From: Candidatus Njordarchaeota archaeon
Lineage (GTDB): Archaea; Asgardarchaeota; Njordarchaeia; Njordarchaeales; Njordarchaeaceae
Reading direction: 5' to 3'
Length of the DNA stretch: 9,152 nucleotides
Assembly (NCBI GenBank): GCA_029856615.1
Contig: JAHKLF010000049.1
Location: 1-9,152, forward strand
Shown here: in pieces, positions 1 to 6,834 of the stretch
Numbering within the stretch: the stretch's first letter is position 1
Layout of the letters: the number at the start of each line of letters is the position of its first letter
Program-made: the position numbers and the translations under genes
The notes under the pieces: generated by a model
The model's database searches: none
Told to the model about the DNA's origin: nothing
Seen by the model: the letters and a program-made list of their open reading frames with translations, nothing else

Positions 1-1
1 A

Positions 2-568
2 ATACTAGGAGGAGACATAACAGATTTTGGCTCCCCAGACGAAGGGAAGAAAATCCTCCGGAAAATATTTAAGAAGACAGGGTGTCCTGTTCTCTTTGTG
101 CCCGGCAACTGCGATCCTCCTCAGCTATCAACTGTAAAAATAGGTAACGATATCCAATCTATACATGGACGAATACTCGTATATGATGGAATACCAATCG
201 GAGGCCTCGGAGGATCAAATATAACACCTTTCTACACGCCTTTTGAGTGGCCTGAAAACGATGCCAAAGAATCATTAAACCAACTAATAGGCAAGCTTCA
301 TGATGGTATATTTGTCTCACATACGCCTCCATTTGGTACTAAATTAGATATCACATTTAGTGGAAAACACGTCGGAAGCAAAAGCATAAGAGAGTTTATC
401 CTCAGGGAAAAACCTAGATTAGTATTAACTGGTCATATACATGAAGCATTAGGTAAGGAGTATTTAGATGATGTGATAATAGTCAATCCGGGTCCATTTA
501 ATAATGGGTATTATGCGATAATTACATTTGAGAAATCATCCATAGAAATCTCGCTCTTAACCATCTAA
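2..568 (+). CDS. Icc-type metallophosphoesterase (COG2129-like), 5' end outside the window
   Basis: This is a calcineurin-like phosphoesterase whose reading frame is open to the left edge, so its N-terminus, with the expected DxH metal-binding motif, lies outside the window; 188 residues remain. Four later family motifs are visible: GGD in GGDITDFG at the left edge, GNCD in VPGNCDPP (near residue 36), the histidine of SHTPPFG, and GHIHE. Together these supply the ligands of a two-metal phosphoesterase site. The HTPPFGTKLD...GKHVGSK stretch is typical of the Icc-related archaeal group. A GTG at 98 could be read as a start, but it would remove the GGD motif, and the upstream frame is clearly coding. 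The substrate is unknown; a cyclic nucleotide or phosphomonoester is a family-level guess. Its last 12 bp overlap the end of the convergent gene on the minus strand. No signal peptide can be judged. The family call is secure; the function is not. Confidence 0.87.
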   Translation: MLGGDITDFGSPDEGKKILRKIFKKTGCPVLFVPGNCDPPQLSTVKIGNDIQSIHGRILVYDGIPIGGLGGSNITPFYTPFEWPENDAKESLNQLIGKLHDGIFVSHTPPFGTKLDITFSGKHVGSKSIREFILREKPRLVLTGHIHEALGKEYLDDVIIVNPGPFNNGYYAIITFEKSSIEISLLTI

Positions 569-1786
569 ATCCTTTTTCTTCAATTTTTCCAATAGATCCT
601 TCTTTTGCTCTTCTGTTACTTCCTCGCTTGCCGATACTTCCTTCATTATTTCTTCTTTAACAGCTTCTTCCTTTAATGCTTCTTCTGGAGTCTTAACAGG
701 TATAAGGTGAATGAACTCCCGCAATACATTTTCGTCCGCCAAGTATAGGAGAAGCTTATCATGCTCTTCAAATTTTATATCGATAGCGTTTATTATACGG
801 CCTCCTCTTTTAATTCCCAGCACTTTAATTTTCCCTCCAAAGTCTTCCTCTAAATCCCTAGGCGTCCTGCCTATATAATCCTCTGGCACAAAAGATTCAA
901 TAACGGGGGCATAAATAAATCCCAATGCGAGTCTTCTGATGATCTCACGAGAAATTGTATCTAAATCCTCAATAATCGTGATATTTTGAATGGAGGTACC
1001 GACTAGGTCTAATATATATGGCTTATTTCTTGAGAGCACAATTATTTCTACATCAGGATTATTTCTCCTAACATTCAATATAATATGTTGGTTATCCTCA
1101 GGACTATCAACTAAGCTAATTACCTTCAATGCGTTCTTAAAAGTTATTTTATCATAAATAGTAGGCATGCGAAGCTCATCGGGAGAATCGAGTATGAGAA
1201 CATCAACAGCTTTGCCTAAATCCTCTATCCAATAATATTTCCTGTCCGCGATTAACGCTACCATGGGCCCTAAACCTAATCTTATGAGCTCATTAATGAG
1301 CTTCTGAACTAGTGTATTTGAGCCAAAAATATAGATCATATACGGCTTTGCATTTACTTTATCAGCAAATTTCTCCAACTTAGGTTTGATGAAAACTGAC
1401 AATAGAGACCCCCCAATTGCCCCTAATATCCAGAAAATGTTAAATCTACTAAATAAAGTACGCATATCGGGTAATTCTATTTTACTTACGTTAAAGTGTA
1501 AAATCTTTACGAAGAAATAATAAAAATATTCATTCCAGATATATATCAATCCCAGACCGATTAATATTAAAAAAGCTATCACTATTCCGATGTATAATAA
1601 AGTTTTAATGAAAGCAGTCAATCTTATCAAATATATAACATCATAGTACATATGTTTAAAAAATTTCATACTAGCGTTCCATCTTATTTTTAACCATACT
1701 CGATATTTCCGAAATTTTTCAACCTTCTGAAAAATGATCCATAAGACTATAGCCATAATGAGAATCAATGGAAGTATAATTCTCAT
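557..1786 (-). CDS. Membrane-anchored TrkA/RCK-domain protein (NAD-binding-like), no visible ion-pore motif
   Basis: 409 residues. Three hydrophobic segments are visible near residues 3-19, 61-84 and 115-133, followed by a Rossmann-like TrkA-N/RCK domain at about 148-285 and a TrkA-C-like domain at about 292-362 (starting ESFVPEDYIGRTPRDL). A very charged Lys/Glu tail occupies about 366-409. RCK domains usually gate K+ channels or transporters by binding nucleotides or ions. No selectivity filter such as TVGYG is present between the membrane segments, so the protein may regulate a separate channel or sense ligands at the membrane. The nucleotide loop, IFGSNTLVQKL, is degenerate compared with the usual GxGxxG, so NAD binding is uncertain. 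The ATG at 1786 has only a weak purine-rich site (GGGAT) upstream. The gene is divergent from pyrG, and its 3' end overlaps the phosphoesterase by 12 bp. Domain call fairly sure; transport role is inference. Confidence 0.75.
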   Translation of the reverse strand: MRIILPLILIMAIVLWIIFQKVEKFRKYRVWLKIRWNASMKFFKHMYYDVIYLIRLTAFIKTLLYIGIVIAFLILIGLGLIYIWNEYFYYFFVKILHFNVSKIELPDMRTLFSRFNIFWILGAIGGSLLSVFIKPKLEKFADKVNAKPYMIYIFGSNTLVQKLINELIRLGLGPMVALIADRKYYWIEDLGKAVDVLILDSPDELRMPTIYDKITFKNALKVISLVDSPEDNQHIILNVRRNNPDVEIIVLSRNKPYILDLVGTSIQNITIIEDLDTISREIIRRLALGFIYAPVIESFVPEDYIGRTPRDLEEDFGGKIKVLGIKRGGRIINAIDIKFEEHDKLLLYLADENVLREFIHLIPVKTPEEALKEEAVKEEIMKEVSASEEVTEEQKKDLLEKLKKKDLDG

Positions 1787-1949
1787 CGCTATCCCAGCAC
1801 TAAGAAAAACTCTTATGTTAATGATAGAAAATGTGAGAATTAAAAGATATTGCTCGGCTTCTAAATTTAAGCAACTTATTACTCAGGTATTAAACATCAT
1901 TATATAGATTTTTAAGGACTTATCAAATTAGAGACCACTGGTGTATTGA
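1787..1949. promoter_or_regulatory. Divergent promoter region between the RCK-domain gene and pyrG
   Basis: This 163-bp gene-free stretch must carry the start signals of both flanking genes. On the plus strand, TATATAG at 1901-1907 is the best TATA-like box for pyrG; archaeal spacing would put transcription start near 1931. An alternative is TTTTTAAG at 1909-1916. A GGTG Shine-Dalgarno site at 1940-1943 lies 6 nt before the pyrG ATG at 1950 and decides that start. On the minus strand, an AT-rich box around 1841-1848 (CTTTTAAT read on that strand) could serve the RCK gene, but it is weak. I see no other conserved structure. Confidence 0.45.
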
Positions 1950-3587
1950 ATGACTAAGTATATATTCATAACGGGTGGCGTATTAAGCGGTTTAGGTAAG
2001 GGCACAGTAGCAGCCTCTATCGCGAAACTACTGCAATTCCGAGGTTTTTCGGTTTCAATGATAAAATGTGACCCGTACTTAAATGTAGATGCTGGAACTA
2101 TGAATCCCATCGAGCATGGAGAAAACTTTGTGTGCGAGAATGTATGGGAATTTGAACCCGCAAAAGGTTTTGTCTTCAGAATTGCAGAAGTTGACCAAGA
2201 TTTTGGTACTTATGAACGCTTCATTGGAAAAAACGTTCATCCAAGCCACAATATAACTAGTGGCCAGATTTATTTATCAGTAATCTTAAGAGAGCGCATT
2301 GGAGAATATCTAGGCAAGACGATACAAATCATCCCTCATATCACAGATGAAATAAAAAGGAGAATTCTAGAAATTGCTAATGAAGGAAGTGATATAATCC
2401 TTGTTGAAATTGGCGGGACTGTTGGGGATATTGAAGGAATGCCTTTTCTAGAAGCCATCAGACAATTGAGAAATTCTATGGCTAAAGAGGATACAATGCT
2501 TATTCATGTGACTTACGTACCATATTTAAAGACAATTGGGCAATTAAAAACTAAACCCACACAACATAGTGTTCAGAGGCTACTCCAAGCAGGATTAACT
2601 CCTGATGCAATTGTAGCTAGATGCGAATTGCCTTTGACTCTTGACGAAAAAAAGAAGATATCCCTATTCTCTGGAGTCCCTATCGAAGCTGTGATATCCG
2701 CTCCTGATTTAAATGTTGTATATGCTTTGCCCATAGTCTTTGAACAACAGGGTTTCGGGGACTATATAATACGCCGATTAAACCTTATACCAGCAGAAAA
2801 CCCACGTATTGGACTAAAAGAATGGGAGGACATTGTTAAGCTATTTATGATGGATAATCCATCAATAAGAATCGCTATGGTGGGTAAGTACACGCGAATA
2901 GTGGACTCATACATCAGTATTAATGAAGCTCTAAAACATGCTGGGGCTCATGAAAGAGTGAGTGTGGAAATAACATATATTGATGCTGAGAATTACGAAG
3001 TGAAAGATTTGGAGTCCTATGATGGTATTTTACTTACGCCTGGTTTCGGTAAGAGAGCAACAGAAGGAATGATTAAAGCTGCGCGGTTTGCCTTACGTAA
3101 GCATATTCCTTTCCTAGGGATCTGCTATGGAGCACAATTAGCTACTGTTGCTTTTGCTAGAGATGTGATGAAATGGAAGGATGCTCATACTACTGAAGTG
3201 AACCCTTATACTAGTTATCCTGTAGTCGATTTGCTACCATGGCAGAAAAATGTGCAAACTAAAGGGGGTACAATGAGGTTAGGTGGAATAGGAGTTTTTA
3301 TAAAAAAGGGTACGCGACTTTGGAATGCATATAAACAGAAATATGTTATTGAGCGATTTAGACATCGCTATCATATAATTAGGGATTATGCGGAAAAAAT
3401 GATGAATGAGGGTTATGTAATAAATGCGGAAGACGAGGAAAAAAATATAGCGGGATTCGAGGTTTCTTGGCATGATTTCTTTTTAGGCGTACAATTTCAT
3501 CCAGAATTTAAGAGCCGCCCATGGGCCCCTTCTCCGCCATATCGAGAATTTATAAGAGCTATAAAGAGAAAGCTTGAGTTAAACTAA
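1950..3587 (+). CDS. pyrG: CTP synthase (glutamine-hydrolysing)
   Basis: 545 residues, the normal family length. It makes CTP from UTP, ATP and glutamine in the cytoplasm, the last step of de novo pyrimidine nucleotide synthesis. The synthetase domain (about 1-275) has the P-loop-like GGVLSGLGKG (9-18), KCDPYLNVDAGTMNP, EIGGTVGDIEG (153-163) and KTKPTQHS (200-207). The class I glutamine amidotransferase domain (about 305-540) has FLGICYGAQ with nucleophile Cys392, GGTMRLG, RHRY and QFHPEF with His517 and Glu519, so the catalytic triad is intact. Oddities: about 13 extra residues (66-78) just before AEVDQDFG, which aligns with the Mg-binding AETDLDLG of other enzymes; Ala370 where the GTP-lid motif RGxE normally has Gly; GICYGAQ instead of GICLGMQ; and ERFRHRYH instead of ERHRHRYE. 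The ATG is supported by GGTG 6 nt upstream. It is transcribed alone, convergent with the downstream gene across a hairpin. Confidence 0.97.
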   Translation: MTKYIFITGGVLSGLGKGTVAASIAKLLQFRGFSVSMIKCDPYLNVDAGTMNPIEHGENFVCENVWEFEPAKGFVFRIAEVDQDFGTYERFIGKNVHPSHNITSGQIYLSVILRERIGEYLGKTIQIIPHITDEIKRRILEIANEGSDIILVEIGGTVGDIEGMPFLEAIRQLRNSMAKEDTMLIHVTYVPYLKTIGQLKTKPTQHSVQRLLQAGLTPDAIVARCELPLTLDEKKKISLFSGVPIEAVISAPDLNVVYALPIVFEQQGFGDYIIRRLNLIPAENPRIGLKEWEDIVKLFMMDNPSIRIAMVGKYTRIVDSYISINEALKHAGAHERVSVEITYIDAENYEVKDLESYDGILLTPGFGKRATEGMIKAARFALRKHIPFLGICYGAQLATVAFARDVMKWKDAHTTEVNPYTSYPVVDLLPWQKNVQTKGGTMRLGGIGVFIKKGTRLWNAYKQKYVIERFRHRYHIIRDYAEKMMNEGYVINAEDEEKNIAGFEVSWHDFFLGVQFHPEFKSRPWAPSPPYREFIRAIKRKLELN

Positions 3588-3620
3588 TGAATGAGAGTTA
3601 TACTCACATCATTCATTTTT
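3586..3620 (+). terminator. Hairpin plus T-run between convergent pyrG and the SAM hydroxide adenosyltransferase gene
   Basis: AATGAATGA at 3586-3594 is perfectly complementary to TCATTCATT at 3609-3617. Inside it, GAGT (3595-3598) pairs with ACTC (3602-3605) around a TAT loop, leaving a 3-nt bulge (3606-3608) on the right side. The left arm begins inside the pyrG stop codon and a T5 run (3616-3620) follows on the plus strand. The element fills the 31-bp gap between two converging genes, so it may stop or process transcripts from one or both sides. Archaeal termination depends mainly on T-runs rather than hairpins, so the role is inferred. Confidence 0.55.
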
Positions 3621-4440
3621 ACATAGTTGATAACCGCTTTATAATTATTTTATCACGTACTTTAATACCAAGTCTCTCCGCCGCTGACCCTTTATTAACG
3701 GCTATTTCTATATTTCCATGGCTTCCGATGAGAATTATATTTTCTCCCTCCTCTGCCTCACCATAAGTTCTTACATATGTGGCAAGAAACCTTTCTTCCC
3801 TTCCTTGCCTGTATACTAGAAAAATCCGACCGTATCCTTCTCTTCTCTCAAAGATCTCTCCCGAAAGATTTGTTATTATGTTCCCAAAACCATCTATTCC
3901 TATGACTGTACAGGTATATGAGTCCTTTTCTATCCGAGGTTCTCCTATGTCGAGAGTAACATATTCTGATAGGGGTAGTTTTGGTCCTAGTTTTCTCAAT
4001 TTAACACCTTTAGAAATCCAAGCGGCTACAGGAGCAAAGATATCTCTCCCATGGAATGTGTACGAAATGCTAGGTAGGAAATACTCCGAGTTTTTAAGTT
4101 CGACTATTTCCTCTATTGGATCAATCATTGTTGCTAAGCTAAATAATCCGTTATTAGGACCCACAAAATAATAATTCTTCGTTTTTATAGCAATCCCTTT
4201 TCTCTCCGTACCTACACCAGGATCTATTACTCCTACGAAAATGGTGCCCTTAGGAAAATATTTAAGCGCAGATGAAAGAATAAATGCGCCACTCAGAATA
4301 TCGTGTTTATTTATTTCATGAGCCAAGTCTACGATTTCTACTGAAGGATTTATTGAAAGAATAACTCCTTTCATTACACCTATGTAGCCATCGGAAATAG
4401 CAAAATCCGTTATTAAAGCAATTATTTTCCTTGTTGCCAT
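3619..4440 (-). CDS. SAM hydroxide adenosyltransferase (DUF62 family)
   Basis: 273 residues, full family length. The family splits S-adenosylmethionine with water into adenosine and methionine and is related to the SAM-halogenases (fluorinase, chlorinase) of bacteria. The N-terminal domain carries LITDFAISDGYIGVMKG (9-25), VIDPGVGTER (71-80), VGPNNG (93-98) and FHGRDIFAPVAA (129-140). The smaller C-terminal domain, with IDGFGNIITNL, begins near 165. The Asp-Arg-His set known from the archaeal hydrolases is visible as Asp73, Arg80 and His130, which favours water rather than halide chemistry. The start ATG has AGGGG 5 nt upstream on the minus strand. The gene follows the ASCH gene on the same strand after 28 nt, so the two probably share a transcript. 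Its physiological purpose in archaea (SAM disposal or nucleoside/methionine recycling) is unsettled. The protein looks soluble. Confidence 0.93.
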   Translation of the reverse strand: MATRKIIALITDFAISDGYIGVMKGVILSINPSVEIVDLAHEINKHDILSGAFILSSALKYFPKGTIFVGVIDPGVGTERKGIAIKTKNYYFVGPNNGLFSLATMIDPIEEIVELKNSEYFLPSISYTFHGRDIFAPVAAWISKGVKLRKLGPKLPLSEYVTLDIGEPRIEKDSYTCTVIGIDGFGNIITNLSGEIFERREGYGRIFLVYRQGREERFLATYVRTYGEAEEGENIILIGSHGNIEIAVNKGSAAERLGIKVRDKIIIKRLSTM

Positions 4441-4468
4441 AGAAACCCCTTATACAGCCTTATCCTTT

Positions 4469-5056
4469 TTACTTCGCTTTCTCTTTCATATTCATCAATA
4501 TTCCTTTTTCGTCCAGTAATCTTATGCATTTATCAAGTAATTTTCGAATCTTCCATCTGCTGGATAATTTTCCGTAAATTTTCTTAGCCGTTTTTCTTAT
4601 ACTCTGCGTTTTAACCAGTAATCTTAAAATCCTTCTCTCTTTTTCACTCAATTCTAAGTTATCTAACGCAAGCTTAGCAATCTCAAAAGGTTTAAGGCCA
4701 TGGGGATATTTTTCTTCAGGCTTGTCTAAGAATTCTACTATATCAAATAGGATTATTGTTACGATATCATCATCTTTTATTTCGCCGTAATGTTCTCTAA
4801 GTTCCTTTAATAGTTCCTCTTTAGACGTTAAACCATCCATTCTAGCATCATCATCAGTGATCTCTTTTATCTTTTTATATACAACGCCCTTTAAAATTGC
4901 CCTCGCAATTATCCGTCCTCCAGAATGAATTATAAATTCCCGGGACTTAACATCTACCTTGCCTAGTCTAATGGTTGCTTTTTTTCTTCCCTTTCTTAAG
5001 GCCTCTATATACTTTGCCTTTAGCATTAGGTGCTTCCCTAGCCATCTTAAGGGCAT
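4469..5056 (-). CDS. ASCH-domain protein with a C-terminal helical, winged-helix-like extension
   Basis: 195 residues from the ATG at 5056. The ASCH fold (PUA-like, RNA- or nucleotide-binding) covers about residues 1-110 and shows the family signature GRKKATIRLG (23-32), a buried strand at RIIARAILKGVVYKKI and VTIILFDIVEFL. Residues about 122-190 form a second, highly basic helical part (ELSEKERRILRLLV, then SIRKTAKKIYGKLSSRWKIRK, then a helix ending DEKGILM) that resembles a winged helix-turn-helix, though I cannot confirm this by alignment. A GTG at 5065 would add three residues, but GGTG at 5067-5064 sits 6 nt before ATG 5056, the same spacing seen at pyrG, so I prefer the ATG. It is the first gene of a probable two-gene unit with the SAM hydroxide adenosyltransferase and is divergent from the unknown helical protein. 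Domain call good; target RNA or role unknown. Confidence 0.85.
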   Translation of the reverse strand: MPLRWLGKHLMLKAKYIEALRKGRKKATIRLGKVDVKSREFIIHSGGRIIARAILKGVVYKKIKEITDDDARMDGLTSKEELLKELREHYGEIKDDDIVTIILFDIVEFLDKPEEKYPHGLKPFEIAKLALDNLELSEKERRILRLLVKTQSIRKTAKKIYGKLSSRWKIRKLLDKCIRLLDEKGILMNMKEKAK

Positions 5057-5153
5057 AATGCACACCGAATGTTCTTAAAAATACTTTAAACTTTTTAAAG
5101 CAGTAAGACTGAACTTCGGATTCGTAATATTATTGCGAGAAGTTATTGTATTG
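5057..5153. promoter_or_regulatory. Divergent promoter region between the ASCH gene and the unknown helical-protein gene
   Basis: A short AT-rich stretch at 5075-5100 can be read as TATA-like in both directions: TTTTTAAA (5092-5099) on the plus strand and TTTAAAAAG (5099-5091) on the minus strand. Normal archaeal spacing predicts starts near 5122 (plus) and near 5069 (minus), the latter just upstream of the GGTG site of the ASCH gene. The shared box suggests the two units may be co-ordinated, but this is inference from spacing only. Confidence 0.4.
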
Positions 5154-6800
5154 ATGATTACTATGTCGTATAGTAAGGATGTTCTATTATCTGTTATTAA
5201 GTTGGTCTTGTTTCCTCGATATACAACGATATGGGATATAAAGACACTCTCGGAGAAATCACCTATGTGCGTTAAAAGGATCTTTTCTGATATAAGCGAT
5301 GAATCTTCTGAGGAAAAAGATCCTTCATGCCTTGCATTAACTCTCTTGAGACCAATAATAAGACAGAAAAAGAATAATAAGACAGCGGTCAAGCTTTCTG
5401 ATATAAAGATATGGTTAAACGCCACACGGGAATTGATAAGCATTCTTGCCTCTGAAGATAAACATGCTGCTAAAAGCTTAGCATACAACTTTCTCTCTAC
5501 ATATTTTCTAGTATTTACTTTATGTTTAACGTGGATGGGGTACGGACCTCGTCTTTTGCATTTCGTTTTTGGTGAAGGTTCTGTTGAGGAATACGTACTA
5601 GATGAATTGATCAGTATTATAACATCTGATGAATGGAAAAAGACTTTCATCGTTTTGGGTATAAATAACCTTGTTGACACCTTATTATCAGTATATGCTT
5701 ACTCTCTGCAGAAAATAATTAAGGAAAGCGAGAAGATAATTAGTGAACGTTTAATGAATAAACTATTCATAATATTAGAAAGAGCTCCTCGTTTAAATGA
5801 AATTCTTGATAAAATAAGGAAGGAAGATGAGGATATTTTAGAAAGTTCCATCAGTGTAATCTACTCTGTCTTTCCAATGGCTATTGAAGGGATAGTTCGC
5901 AATTATATTAGTGCAAAAAATGTGAATGAAAAAAACAGTCTCAAAAAAGAAGTTATCGGTCTTCTAAGCAATTTTTGCGAACTTAATCTTGCTAAAAGTA
6001 TAATAAAAGAAGATATTAATAAGCAATCTTTGTATCACACACTACTCATCGTTAAGAGCGTACTTATAGGAGATGTACATAAAGCTGTGGAGAGAACTCG
6101 TAAATTAGGTTTATTTCTGATGCACGAGAAGATGAAATCAATAGGTTTAAATGAACGCTTGATCTTAAGACTCCCCCCAGAAACAGGATCACTTCCCGTA
6201 TCTGCTACATCCCCTCCTATTAGCATCTCTGATAGATTATCAGAAACAAATCTTCTGTCATTTATTAATGAAATAATAGAGGAAGCGACTAATTGGAATT
6301 TTGAAATAAAATCTATATTCAAATCGCTTTTGCTTATTGATCCTCGGGGATTTTTACGTTACTTATTACGCTGTTTAACAAACCCCCTTTCATCGTTAAC
6401 TATTCAATTCCTGCTGGGGTCACCGATAGCATTAGTTTTAGAAGCATTAATTCCATACGCGGAAATCGAAGACGAAAGAAGACACGTCTCTTCGGAGTTA
6501 ATTAACATAATTGATATTGCAACAAGGATTTTGAAAAGCATGTTAGTTGTAACTCAGTATTTAGAGAAGAAATTTGATTGGGGAAAAAGCGAAATTACTA
6601 GGAAAATCATTGGATTCTACCTTTATCGGGAAATTTTTTTAACTTCCCACTTCTTTACGCCCGCTTTTCAAAAGTTTTTATCGAAAAGTTCACGTGGACA
6701 AGCATTTTTAAGGCTAATAAATAATATCTCTAATTACCTAGAGAAATTAATAGGAAGAAAAATAGAGAAAAAAGAAGATATTTCTGATCTCTTCGCATGA
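5154..6800 (+). CDS. Unrecognised all-helical protein
   Basis: I do not recognise a family. From the ATG at 5154 the protein has 548 residues. Other in-frame starts are TTG 5133 (555 aa) and ATG 5163 (545 aa); none has a clear Shine-Dalgarno site, so the start is unresolved. The sequence is Leu/Ile/Lys/Glu-rich and predicted by eye to be almost entirely alpha-helical, like a repeat-helix (HEAT/ARM-type) scaffold, but no clean repeat register is seen. A Pro/Ser-rich linker (LPPETGSLPVSATSPPIS, about residues 340-357) divides it into a larger N-terminal and a C-terminal half. The segments FLVFTLCLTWMGYG (near 118) and IQFLLGSPIALVLEALI (near 417) are hydrophobic but look more like buried helices than certain membrane spans. 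There is no signal peptide, Cys/His cluster or nucleotide-binding motif. It lies 34 nt upstream of the phosphoglycerate dehydrogenase homologue on the same strand, so co-transcription is likely. Reading frame sure; function unknown. Confidence 0.8.
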   Translation: MITMSYSKDVLLSVIKLVLFPRYTTIWDIKTLSEKSPMCVKRIFSDISDESSEEKDPSCLALTLLRPIIRQKKNNKTAVKLSDIKIWLNATRELISILASEDKHAAKSLAYNFLSTYFLVFTLCLTWMGYGPRLLHFVFGEGSVEEYVLDELISIITSDEWKKTFIVLGINNLVDTLLSVYAYSLQKIIKESEKIISERLMNKLFIILERAPRLNEILDKIRKEDEDILESSISVIYSVFPMAIEGIVRNYISAKNVNEKNSLKKEVIGLLSNFCELNLAKSIIKEDINKQSLYHTLLIVKSVLIGDVHKAVERTRKLGLFLMHEKMKSIGLNERLILRLPPETGSLPVSATSPPISISDRLSETNLLSFINEIIEEATNWNFEIKSIFKSLLLIDPRGFLRYLLRCLTNPLSSLTIQFLLGSPIALVLEALIPYAEIEDERRHVSSELINIIDIATRILKSMLVVTQYLEKKFDWGKSEITRKIIGFYLYREIFLTSHFFTPAFQKFLSKSSRGQAFLRLINNISNYLEKLIGRKIEKKEDISDLFA

Positions 6801-6823
6801 TTATACTAAAAAATGTGGAGAAA

Positions 6824-6829
6824 GGTGAT
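6824..6829 (+). promoter_or_regulatory. Shine-Dalgarno site fixing the start of the phosphoglycerate dehydrogenase homologue
   Basis: GGTGAT matches the archaeal 16S rRNA 3' end. It lies 5 nt before TTG 6835 but abuts or overlaps the alternative TTG at 6829, so translation most likely begins at 6835 (protein start MSRVLITDE). Confidence 0.6.
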
Positions 6830-6834
6830 TGGTT

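Noticed and set aside
1928..2110. 60-codon open frame on the minus strand, and a similar one at 3279-3473
   Set aside because: Both are antisense inside pyrG and have no motif or start signal.
3586..3620. Transposon end or attachment site
   Set aside because: The inverted repeat has no associated transposase or integrase, no target duplication, and fits a transcription end between convergent genes.
3779..4171. 130-codon open frame on the plus strand
   Set aside because: It is antisense to the SAM hydroxide adenosyltransferase gene, whose motifs leave no doubt about the coding strand.
5075..5680. 201-codon open frame on the minus strand
   Set aside because: It lies opposite the start of the unknown helical-protein gene and over its promoter, its composition is Ser/Ile-rich without motifs, and the plus-strand frame is far longer and continuous.
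6035..6322. 95-codon open frame on the minus strand
   Set aside because: It is antisense within the unknown helical-protein gene and has no recognisable protein features or ribosome binding site.
6829..6831. Alternative TTG start of the SerA homologue
   Set aside because: The Shine-Dalgarno site GGTGAT ends on this codon, which leaves no spacing; TTG 6835 has normal spacing.
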